IMG/VR virus record: IMGVR_UViG_3300025880_000090
Span: 1 to 26,195 of that record
Strand: one strand, 5' to 3'
DNA length: 26,195 bases
Source of the DNA: a virus
Shown here piece after piece: positions 15,198 through 21,700 of this stretch. The notes below the pieces were generated by a model. That model ran no database searches. It had not been told where the DNA came from and saw nothing but the letters and a program-made list of their open reading frames with translations. How positions within the stretch are numbered: the stretch's first letter is position 1; each line of letters starts with the position of its first letter. The position numbers and the translations under genes are program-made.

Positions 15198-16316
15198 TTA
15201 CGAATAAATATAAATATCTTCGTTACTTGCTACGTATATGTTTCCTTCTTTATCATATTTGGATGGAGCATCATCTGGGTCATTGGTAGTTCCTACAACT
15301 ACTGCTGCCATAAATGCATCTGGAGTGTATGAAGATAAAGTAGCATCAAATGAGCTAGTTACACCCCATCTTCCAGTAGACAAACCATCATAAGCAAAGG
15401 CATCACCAAAATCTTGGTCAGTTTGTTGTATAACAATACCACCATCACCAACAGTTGTTGAACCTGATCCAAGTAATATAAATCTATCTTTAACTAATAA
15501 ATTTTCAGTATTTCTAAATGAAGCAGTACCATCAACAAATAAATCATTTGATATAATAACATCACCTGTTACTGTTAATAATCCAGTATTTGATTCTGAT
15601 CCACCATCACTAACAAATGTTAATCTTTGTTCAGCATTAGCACTAGTACCATCTATATCAGTCAGTATTCTATTGTTTCCTGAGTTTTGTACATTAATTA
15701 CACCACTAGTACCACTTGATCCTGATGAACCACTTGATCCTGATGAACCACTTGAACCACTAGTTCCTGATGAACCTGAAGTTCCACTTGAACCGCTTGA
15801 ACCTGATGAACCAGATGTACCTGATGATCCTGAAGAACCTGATGAACCAGATGTACCTGATGATCCTGAATTTCCTGATGTACCTGATGAACCTGAAGAA
15901 CCGCTTGATCCTGAAGAACCGCTTGATCCTGAAGTTCCTGATGAACCAGAAGTACCAGATGAACCATCATTACCTGAGGTACCGCTTGATCCTGAAGTTC
16001 CTGATGAACCAGAAGAGCCACTTGAACCTGAAGAACCAGATGTACCACTTGATCCTGAGACTCCAGACGTTCCTGAAGAACCACTTGAACCAGAAGAACC
16101 TGAAGTTCCAGATGATCCTGATGAACCACTTGAACCAGAAGAACCAGATGTACCAGAAGAACCAGAACTAGCTGCATTTTCTCTTGTACCTATAACCCCT
16201 GAAGAATCAATAACTAAGGTTGTTGTTTCTGAAGGATTTGAGCTTAAATTTGTAAGGGATAAATTTGCTAATTCAGCCGCTGACCCACTAACAATTACTT
16301 TTTTCCAATTTGCCAT
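15198..16316 (-). CDS. Collagen-like fibre protein, paralogue of the long fibre
   Basis: The 372-residue product has an N-terminal module (MANWKKVIVSGSAAEL through GTRENAAS, residues 1-50) about two-thirds identical to that of the 891-residue fibre, so both probably attach to the same virion site. Residues 51-205 are an almost pure Gly-Ser-Ser/Gly-Thr-Ser tract with rare Val, Asn-Asp and Asn interruptions. The C-terminal 165 residues (RLTFVSDGG, GDVIISNDLFVDGTASFRN, DRFILLGSGSTTVGDGGIVI, RWGVTSSFDATL) form a beta-rich domain resembling those at the tips of fibre proteins in marine myoviruses. Its Ser/Thr density makes it the best candidate substrate for the O-glycosyltransferases encoded in this island. 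It has a promoter-like motif 40 bases upstream. Confidence 0.82.
   Translation of the reverse strand: MANWKKVIVSGSAAELANLSLTNLSSNPSETTTLVIDSSGVIGTRENAASSGSSGTSGSSGSSGSSGSSGTSGSSGSSGSSGTSGVSGSSGTSGSSGSSGSSGSSGTSGSSGTSGNDGSSGTSGSSGTSGSSGSSGSSGSSGSSGTSGNSGSSGTSGSSGSSGSSGTSGSSGSSGSSGTSGSSGTSGSSGSSGSSGSSGSSGTSGVINVQNSGNNRILTDIDGTSANAEQRLTFVSDGGSESNTGLLTVTGDVIISNDLFVDGTASFRNTENLLVKDRFILLGSGSTTVGDGGIVIQQTDQDFGDAFAYDGLSTGRWGVTSSFDATLSSYTPDAFMAAVVVGTTNDPDDAPSKYDKEGNIYVASNEDIYIYS
15704..16166 (-). repeat. Gly-Ser-Ser/Gly-Thr-Ser coding minisatellite in the 372-residue fibre
   Basis: This tract of about 460 bases is made of 9-base units encoding GSS and GTS, longer than the tract in the paralogue (14212-14525). 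Together with a shared 21-base block just upstream (14525-14545 and 16171-16191 are identical), it offers a substrate for exchange between the two fibre genes. Confidence 0.85.
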
Positions 16317-16356
16317 TTTTTATTATTGTATTTTATTTGTTATTGATTTATATTTT

Positions 16357-16368
16357 ATTATACATATT
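16357..16368 (-). promoter_or_regulatory. Late-promoter-like motif before the 372-residue fibre
   Basis: The coding strand reads AATATGTATAATAAAATA, a one-base variant (TATG for TATT) shared with the copy before phoH. Confidence 0.45.
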
Positions 16369-16385
16369 ATGTTTTTATTTTAGAA

Positions 16386-16778
16386 TTAAAGACCTAAATA
16401 AAACTCATTAGAAGAATAAACAATTCCCCCTGCTATTGCTGTTGGTAAAGAGTTAAAGTTAATTAATTTTAATACTCCTTCATTTGTTACTCTAATTCCT
16501 TGATTACTTGCATTTTTTATTAATAAAAGATCTTGACCCGACCCATTATCAGTTATTTCTAATCTAGGACCTGATGGGGCTCCTCCTATACTTAAACTAG
16601 TACCATCAAATTGTAAATTAGATTCTCCATTAATAACATTAGGATTTCCTGTAGCACTTAATAGATAATTATTTACATTGTTATTAATTGTGATACCACC
16701 ACCACCACCTCCAGAAGAATTTTGGACTTGGTAAGCACCAACTTTTAATGAATCTACAAATCTTACATTACTAGCCAT
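16386..16778 (-). CDS. Short fibre-type virion protein
   Basis: The 130-residue product has an N-terminal segment SNVRFVDSLKVGAYQVQNSS, a hexaglycine hinge, and a beta-rich remainder (LQFDGTSLSIGG, QGIRVTNEGVLKLINF) ending GGIVYSSNEFYLGL. From memory this ending is typical of short fibre or appendage proteins of tailed phages. It begins six bases after the gp15 gene, so it is probably translated from the neck/tail transcript and could be an appendage attached near the neck or tail; which one is not visible. Confidence 0.6.
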   Translation of the reverse strand: MASNVRFVDSLKVGAYQVQNSSGGGGGGITINNNVNNYLLSATGNPNVINGESNLQFDGTSLSIGGAPSGPRLEITDNGSGQDLLLIKNASNQGIRVTNEGVLKLINFNSLPTAIAGGIVYSSNEFYLGL

Positions 16779-16784
16779 TTTTTT

Positions 16785-17771
16785 TTAATTTTTTAATTCT
16801 GTACCTGGTGTTACATCTGATATATTAGATATTTCTCCTTGGTCTTCTCTTTGTCTTCTTGTTCTGCCATCTTTTGTCTTATTAACTCCTTCTTGGAAAA
16901 TTTCTGAATTAGAAGTTGTTTCCATAGAAATAATAAATTTAGATTTAGAATTGTATTTAGAAATAGAATTCATATCTTTTTGTATTGTATCAGGTATGAT
17001 ATATCCTCTTAACCTAATATTAAAAGTACCTTTTACTAATCTATCTCTACCTGTTGTTAATTCTGTTGCTGTAGAAAAACTGTCAATAAAAGCTCTAAAT
17101 TTAAATCTTTCAGGATTTCCCCAATAAGCATCAGATGCATATTCACAAGATTCAATAATTTTATTTAATTGTTCCATGTAATATGTTTGAACAATTACAC
17201 TATACTCTAAATTTACAAAATCAGGAACTGCTACTGCATAAAATTGTTTTGCGGGTATTTTATTTTGAATAGCTGCCCAATTACTATAAAAGTTTTTTGG
17301 GTTATAACCCCGTTGAAATGTACCATATAAATTAGGACTATTAGCATCTAATTTATTATAAACTGTTCTATCCTTTGTTATAGTATCTCTTTTAAGAACA
17401 ATAATAGGTAACATAATAGCACCTTTTTTATCTCTATAATACCCATCTCTTTGAAATGATTTCCATCTTTCAGGGGAACCATATATTACTGGTACTTCTC
17501 TTCTTTCGCCGTTTTGATAAACAAAAGGTTTTATTACATTTTGGAAGTAATAAAATACTGCTTCATCTAAATCTTGAATCCCAATTGAAAAAGGTTTATT
17601 TGTATCTCCTTTCCAAGATAATTTTTCTGACCTGTTAAATGGTATACCTGTTTGATTCTCATTTGAAGGTGATGGAATATTAGGATTACCATACCTTTCA
17701 GATGTTGGTCTTTGTTGATCAATACTGATTTCTTTTTGTGTTTTAGGTATGGGTTTTCTATACTGTGACAT
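16785..17771 (-). CDS. 15: Tail sheath stabiliser and completion protein, T4 gp15-like
   Basis: The 328-residue protein carries the pattern of gp15: AVFYYFQNVIKPFVYQNGER followed by VPVIYGSPERWKS, corresponding to the T4 gp15 'YFYN.....G....VPITYAS..H' start. Later come LKRDTITKDR, VAVPDFVNLEYSVIVQTYYM, EQLNKIIESCEYASDAYWG and VKGTFNIRLRGYIIP. Gp15 caps the finished tail tube and sheath so the tail can join the head. It is longer than T4 gp15 (272 residues), mainly through an N-terminal extension of about 65 residues rich in Pro, Ser and Asn. The start codon overlaps the gp14 stop (TAATG). Confidence 0.82.
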   Translation of the reverse strand: MSQYRKPIPKTQKEISIDQQRPTSERYGNPNIPSPSNENQTGIPFNRSEKLSWKGDTNKPFSIGIQDLDEAVFYYFQNVIKPFVYQNGERREVPVIYGSPERWKSFQRDGYYRDKKGAIMLPIIVLKRDTITKDRTVYNKLDANSPNLYGTFQRGYNPKNFYSNWAAIQNKIPAKQFYAVAVPDFVNLEYSVIVQTYYMEQLNKIIESCEYASDAYWGNPERFKFRAFIDSFSTATELTTGRDRLVKGTFNIRLRGYIIPDTIQKDMNSISKYNSKSKFIISMETTSNSEIFQEGVNKTKDGRTRRQREDQGEISNISDVTPGTELKN

Positions 17772-18334
17772 TAAAATCTTTCTTTATAAGGTGAAATCGC
17801 AACTTTATCAGCTGGGATGTAATAAGTTGAACATAATATTGATAAGTTAGTCCCAAATAAATCTAAATTAGGATTTAATGGGTTATCAGTACCATCTGAG
17901 TTATTATTAGGGTAATCAGGGTTTTTTCCACTCCAATATTGGTTAGCTACCACACTTTGTACTCCATAATATCCTTCTTGATATAAAATTATATCTCCAA
18001 CATCCGGAACAACTTCTTCTGTTGGGTTTCCATTTGGAAAACCAGGTCTAACAGCTTTTAAATCATCTCTTAAAAAATAAAAATCAATAGGTTGTTGGAA
18101 TTGTATTCCTTCAGAATCTTCAGGATATTCTTGAGCTGATCTATTAATTAGACAATTAAATAAAAAAGGACCATTATAAAATTTTTCAGCTGCAGCTTCA
18201 CCATAGATATTAACTTTCGTTTCTTCTAATTTAAATTGATAAAAAGCCGCTTGTTGGGTAATAACATTACCCATAACTTCTCTATTTAAGTGTCTTACCA
18301 GAGAAACATCTCTCTGTCTTGCAAACATTGCCAT
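17771..18334 (-). CDS. 14: Neck protein, T4 gp14-like
   Basis: The 187-residue protein shares the gp14 layout: a helical N-terminus, FYQFKLEETKVNIYGEAAAE then KFYNGPFLFNCLI, a strand pair VGDIILYQEGYYGVQSVVAN, and a C-terminal LCSTYYIPADK segment. Gp14 forms the ring under gp13 that seals the packaged head and receives the tail. It is shorter than T4 gp14 (256 residues), lacking the C-terminal extension. It is flanked by the gp13-like gene (one base upstream) and gp15 (TAATG overlap), the conserved 13-14-15 block. Confidence 0.75.
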   Translation of the reverse strand: MAMFARQRDVSLVRHLNREVMGNVITQQAAFYQFKLEETKVNIYGEAAAEKFYNGPFLFNCLINRSAQEYPEDSEGIQFQQPIDFYFLRDDLKAVRPGFPNGNPTEEVVPDVGDIILYQEGYYGVQSVVANQYWSGKNPDYPNNNSDGTDNPLNPNLDLFGTNLSILCSTYYIPADKVAISPYKERF

Positions 18335-18335
18335 A

Positions 18336-19535
18336 TTATCCTATATAAATTACTCTTGGAACTTGATCCAATTCTCTTAATACTGCATCAGCTTCTCTTA
18401 CTTTTCTTTCTAATAATGAAGCACGTGAATTTTCATCAAAATATGCTCTTAATCTTTCTAATAAAGCTGTTTTTTCTGCAGTTGCTGCTGCTAATAAATC
18501 TGCTTGATTTAATGTCATATCGGCATTAGGGATAGGTACTGTACTATATTTACCACGAACATATCCTAAAATTTCTTTACAAATTGCTAATGTCATTTCA
18601 AATATCCATTGTCTACCTACTGAGTTGATTAGTGAGTATACAGGGTTTTGATAGGGCATATTAGAAACATTTGTAATTTTATCTTCAGCACAGATTAAAC
18701 TGCTTTCTAATCTTTCATCTCGTATAATATACTCGAACCATAAATTACCACAATTACATGAACCATTTACATCTTCAGCAATATCTCCTACTCCACTAAT
18801 TTCATATGGTCCTGGGATAGGGAATATTCTAATTACATTGTTATGTATTTCAAAGCTATAATTAGACATTCTAACCATTTGATTCATCTCAATTGATTGA
18901 ATAACTTGCATATCGTAATTTAGAGGCATCATTAAAAAGCCCATTGAACCACCAAATCCACCCATTTCCATTAATCCAGCAGCAGCTACACCCCCAAACC
19001 CAAACCCATCAAATGGGGCTAAATATCTTGCAGATGCAGGTATAGGTTCTTGATAAAATACTCTTTTTATTTCTATACTACTGGATATACCTTGTTGTTT
19101 AGCCCAAATTTTTAAATCATAATCTTGTACACTTGAAGTTAAAGGAACATGCCCTTTATACCAAGGTACATTACCACCAACACCTGCTTCTTCACCATAT
19201 TGTTCTGATAGTCTAATTATAGTATCAAAATTAGGTTGAACTATAACTTCACTTAAATCTACATTTTCATAAGGTAAACCAGTAAGATCTAATACATTTT
19301 CTCTAATTAAATAAGCATATAATTCATTTCCATACATTGTTATGGCTTCTTCAAATGCGGTAAATATAGATCCTGTTTGTAATTCAACATCCATTAAAGG
19401 ATACCCTAAACGTGTAGTAACAAATTTAGCAACTTTAAGACAGTCAACTTGAAATTCAATGTCATTATTATAAAAACCAAAAGCGGTTGCATTTGGGTTC
19501 CATAATGGATTACCATCATAAATTGGAACATTCAT
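18336..19535 (-). CDS. 13: Neck/head-completion protein at the gp13 position
   Basis: The 399-residue protein begins with NVPIYDGNPLWNPNATAFGF and then FQVDCLKVAKFVTTRLGYPL; the early helical region (ELQTGSIFTAFEEAITMYGN) resembles the helical adaptors of head-tail connectors. A Gly-rich, hydrophobic insert (FDGFGFGGVAAAGLMEMGGF) sits mid-protein, followed by beta segments (NNVIRIFPIPGPYEISG) and a long helical C-terminus (TALLERLRAYFDENSRASLL). It directly precedes gp14 and gp15, so it is called gp13 mainly by position; I cannot align it well with T4 gp13 (309 residues) from memory. It has its own promoter-like motif 15 bases upstream, next to a terminator. Confidence 0.6.
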   Translation of the reverse strand: MNVPIYDGNPLWNPNATAFGFYNNDIEFQVDCLKVAKFVTTRLGYPLMDVELQTGSIFTAFEEAITMYGNELYAYLIRENVLDLTGLPYENVDLSEVIVQPNFDTIIRLSEQYGEEAGVGGNVPWYKGHVPLTSSVQDYDLKIWAKQQGISSSIEIKRVFYQEPIPASARYLAPFDGFGFGGVAAAGLMEMGGFGGSMGFLMMPLNYDMQVIQSIEMNQMVRMSNYSFEIHNNVIRIFPIPGPYEISGVGDIAEDVNGSCNCGNLWFEYIIRDERLESSLICAEDKITNVSNMPYQNPVYSLINSVGRQWIFEMTLAICKEILGYVRGKYSTVPIPNADMTLNQADLLAAATAEKTALLERLRAYFDENSRASLLERKVREADAVLRELDQVPRVIYIG

Positions 19536-19550
19536 ATCTTATTTAGTTTT

Positions 19551-19562
19551 ATTATAAATATG
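19551..19562 (-). promoter_or_regulatory. Late-promoter-like motif before gp13-like gene
   Basis: The coding strand reads CATATTTATAATAAAACT, 15 bases before the ATG, and abuts the terminator of the preceding gene. Confidence 0.5.
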
Positions 19563-19587
19563 AAAAAAAAGACCTCAAATTGAGGCC
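19563..19587 (-). terminator. Intrinsic terminator after the short fibre-like gene
   Basis: The coding strand reads GGCCTCA-ATT-TGAGGTC followed by eight T: a 7-bp stem with one G-U pair and a U-tract. It separates the 183-residue gene from the neck gene cluster. Confidence 0.88.
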
Positions 19588-19616
19588 TTAAATTTTTATT
19601 TTATTTATTTTATTTA

Positions 19617-20168
19617 TTAAGCTAATGAACCTGATCTCCATCCTCCATCTATGTATGCATAAATAAAATGATTTCCACCTGTTACAACAAATTCAAAAGT
19701 ACCTTCTGGTCTAGCACCAGTGGGGATTGCAGAAGAAGTACATCCTATTAAACATGAACCTGAGTTATATTGTGTATCAACAGATCCAGTAAATGATCCT
19801 GTAATTTCTCCGTCAAATGATCCTGTAAAAGAACCTGTTACATTACCTGATCCTGTAAATGATCCTGTAAGTGATCCTGTAAGTTCTCCGTCAAATGATC
19901 CTGTAAAAGAACCTGTTAAATCTCCATCCCAAGATCCACTTCCTATACCATTAAATGAACCAGTAAATGAACCCGTTAAAATTACATCTTCAGTAGTTGT
20001 AATAGACCCTGATACATCAAGTGATCCTGTTATATCACATGAGCCTGATATTGTTAATGAACCAGTTATCGAATGTGATCCTGTAAAGTGTCTAAAATTA
20101 TTATCTAGTTCTTCAATTGTTAAAGCTGAATCTTTACCACCTGAACCTGTTCTATAAGTTAATGCCAT
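19617..20168 (-). CDS. Short repeat-rich fibre-like protein
   Basis: The 183-residue product begins ALTYRTGSGGKDSALTIEEL and DNNFRHF, an N-terminal pattern typical of phage structural proteins ('LT..EmDnNF'). Residues 30-140 are repeats of GSLTISGS, TGSFTGSFDG and similar, compatible with a trimeric beta-helix stalk, and the C-terminus is a small beta domain (FEFVVTGGNHFIYAYIDGGW). It may be a head or neck appendage, given its position between the capsid and neck genes. Ser/Thr/Gly-rich composition recalls the collagen-like fibres but the repeat is different. It has its own promoter-like motif and terminator, so it is an independent transcription unit. Confidence 0.65.
   Translation of the reverse strand: MALTYRTGSGGKDSALTIEELDNNFRHFTGSHSITGSLTISGSCDITGSLDVSGSITTTEDVILTGSFTGSFNGIGSGSWDGDLTGSFTGSFDGELTGSLTGSFTGSGNVTGSFTGSFDGEITGSFTGSVDTQYNSGSCLIGCTSSAIPTGARPEGTFEFVVTGGNHFIYAYIDGGWRSGSLA
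19806..19840 (-). repeat. 35-base direct repeat, copy 1 of 2
   Basis: An identical 35-base copy lies at 19884-19918, offset by 78 bases (26 codons), inside the repeat region of the 183-residue protein. Identity at DNA level, beyond amino acid constraint, indicates recent duplication or gene conversion. Confidence 0.85.
19884..19918 (-). repeat. 35-base direct repeat, copy 2 of 2
   Basis: Second copy of the repeat at 19806-19840; the two encode the same TGSFTGSFDGE-type segment. Confidence 0.85.
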
Positions 20169-20188
20169 TTTTTATTAAATTTAATTTT

Positions 20189-20200
20189 GTTATAAATATT
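20189..20200 (-). promoter_or_regulatory. Late-promoter-like motif before the 183-residue gene
   Basis: The coding strand reads AATATTTATAACAAAATT, 20 bases before the ATG; one C replaces T in the TATAAT core. Confidence 0.45.
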
Positions 20201-20741
20201 AAGAAGAACCTACAAGGTACTCTATTCTAATATCTGATTTGTTTGCTTTTGCTTTTATACTATATAGTGATGCAAAGGATGTAAAATATTGTAAATCAAC
20301 ATATCCTTCTACTACATAGTCATAATAATTGCTACTTTCAAATTGTGCATTTGATAACATCATTGATTTACCTGGATCTATTTTAAATACACCCTCATCA
20401 CCTGATCCTACATTACCCGTATTAGGTGCTTGTGCATCAGGGCTATTTTGTATTAAATATAAAGAAAGATAATTTTCACAATCTAAATTAGTAAATCTTA
20501 AATATTTTACCGTATCTCTAACAAACGAACCTGCTACTTGAGAAGCTTCATTATCAACAAATCTTAAAAGTTCTACACCTGTATCTTCCCAATTTACTGA
20601 TATTGTGTCTATTCTTCTTACTAATTGATTTACATTAGGTATTTTTATACTATTAGTTGCTACTTCTTCATTACCATTAGGTAAAGTTATGCTTTCACGT
20701 ATAAATACTTCTAACGAACCTGTAGTAGTACATAATGCCAT
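20199..20741 (-). CDS. Beta-rich probable virion protein of unknown function
   Basis: The 180-residue product is beta-strand-rich and begins LCTTTGSLEVFIRESITLPN, continues with VNQLVRRIDTISVNWEDTGV and VKYLRFTNLDCENYLSLYLI, and ends with SIKAKANKSDIRIEYLVGSS. There are no membrane segments, and the chain has the alternating-strand look of a jelly-roll or decoration protein. It lies between phoH and a fibre-like gene, with a promoter-like motif 11 bases before its ATG. It could be a head decoration or appendage protein; no family is recognised. Confidence 0.6.
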   Translation of the reverse strand: MALCTTTGSLEVFIRESITLPNGNEEVATNSIKIPNVNQLVRRIDTISVNWEDTGVELLRFVDNEASQVAGSFVRDTVKYLRFTNLDCENYLSLYLIQNSPDAQAPNTGNVGSGDEGVFKIDPGKSMMLSNAQFESSNYYDYVVEGYVDLQYFTSFASLYSIKAKANKSDIRIEYLVGSS

Positions 20742-20752
20742 AATTCTATTTT

Positions 20753-20764
20753 ATTATAAATATG
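20753..20764 (-). promoter_or_regulatory. Late-promoter-like motif before the 180-residue gene
   Basis: The coding strand reads CATATTTATAATAAAATA, only 11 bases before the ATG, so a transcript from it would be nearly leaderless. Confidence 0.5.
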
Positions 20765-20767
20765 ATG

Positions 20768-21505
20768 TTAATTCTTACTATTATAAATATATGATCCAGA
20801 AGTGGTAATACTTACTCCTTTATCAACTGCTTCATTGTAATAATCTAATAAATCTTCAACAATCTCATTTCTATGGTTAGTAGTTAATGTAATAGCTTCT
20901 AAATTTTTAATTTTTCTTGCTGCTGTATATAAAAATTTAAACCCAGAATCTGATTTTTTCTTTAAATCTGTTTGGTGGGCATCACCACATATCATCATTT
21001 TACTTCTTAAACCTATACGTGAAGTTATCATTTCCATTTGTTCGTGAGTAACATTTTGAGCTTCATCAACTATAATCATTGAATCCATAAATGTTCTACC
21101 TCTCATAAATGATACGGGTACAATTTCTATTTTACCATCTTCAATAAGCTTTTCAATTTTTACTTTATCATGTAGCGCAAAGAAATTTTGATAAATAGGT
21201 TGAACCCAAGGATCCATCTTTTCTCTTAAATCACCAGGTAAAAAACCTATTTCTTCTTTTGATACAGTAGGCCTAGTAATTATTATTTTATCATATTGTC
21301 TTCTTAAAAGACCATCTAGGGCAACATTACATGCTAGTAATGTTTTTCCACTACCTGCACCCCCTCCCAAGAGGGTAATTGTATTTTCCAGGATGTGTTT
21401 TTTAGCGTCTTTTTGTTCTTCATTAAGTTGGAGTTTGAACTTAATTGGGTTCTTAGGAATTCTCTTAGGGCGATAAACATCGTCCGTATGGGGTTTACTT
21501 GCCAT
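20768..21505 (-). CDS. phoH: PhoH-like P-loop ATPase
   Basis: The 245-residue protein is a stand-alone PhoH ATPase domain: Walker A GGAGSGKT (48-55), IIITRPTVSKEEIGFLPGDL (the conserved 'RP.V....LGfLPG' block, about 74-92), Walker B MIIVDEAQN (143-151), sensor motif ICGDAHQTD (172-180) and the arginine-containing LTTNHRNEIV. PhoH proteins are common auxiliary genes of marine phages; they are linked to phosphate starvation or RNA metabolism in bacteria, but their role in phage infection is not settled. Here it lies inside the virion gene block between the capsid and neck genes, in its own unit after the capsid terminator, with a promoter-like motif about 120 bases upstream. The start at 21505 is the first ATG of the conserved frame. 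Confidence 0.93.
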   Translation of the reverse strand: MASKPHTDDVYRPKRIPKNPIKFKLQLNEEQKDAKKHILENTITLLGGGAGSGKTLLACNVALDGLLRRQYDKIIITRPTVSKEEIGFLPGDLREKMDPWVQPIYQNFFALHDKVKIEKLIEDGKIEIVPVSFMRGRTFMDSMIIVDEAQNVTHEQMEMITSRIGLRSKMMICGDAHQTDLKKKSDSGFKFLYTAARKIKNLEAITLTTNHRNEIVEDLLDYYNEAVDKGVSITTSGSYIYNSKN

Positions 21506-21627
21506 AAATTCTTGAAATTAGGGGTTATGTAATAAGTGAATATAACCGTTGTAAATACGTTAGAAAACAATAAAATTTTAATATAGCTATATAATGAGAT
21601 AAATATAGTTTGTGTATAACGCATTTT

Positions 21628-21639
21628 ATTATACATATT
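21628..21639 (-). promoter_or_regulatory. Late-promoter-like motif before phoH
   Basis: The coding strand reads TTAATATGTATAATAAAATG, immediately downstream of the capsid terminator and about 120 bases before the phoH start. The rest of this 195-base intergenic region has no convincing gene. Confidence 0.45.
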
Positions 21640-21647
21640 AAAAGCAT

Positions 21648-21673
21648 AAAAAAACCCGGCATAAAGCCGGGTT
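21648..21673 (-). terminator. Strong intrinsic terminator after major capsid gene
   Basis: The coding strand reads AACCCGGC-TTTAT-GCCGGGTT, an 8-bp GC-rich perfect stem, running into seven T. It lies 27 bases after the capsid stop codon. Confidence 0.95.
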
Positions 21674-21700
21674 AATTTATTAAGAAATATTAAGTATCTA

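Noticed and set aside
21334-21636. A 100-residue minus-strand frame overlapping the start of phoH
   Set aside because: It overlaps the conserved PhoH Walker A region in another phase and has no recognisable features; the PhoH frame is clearly the real one.
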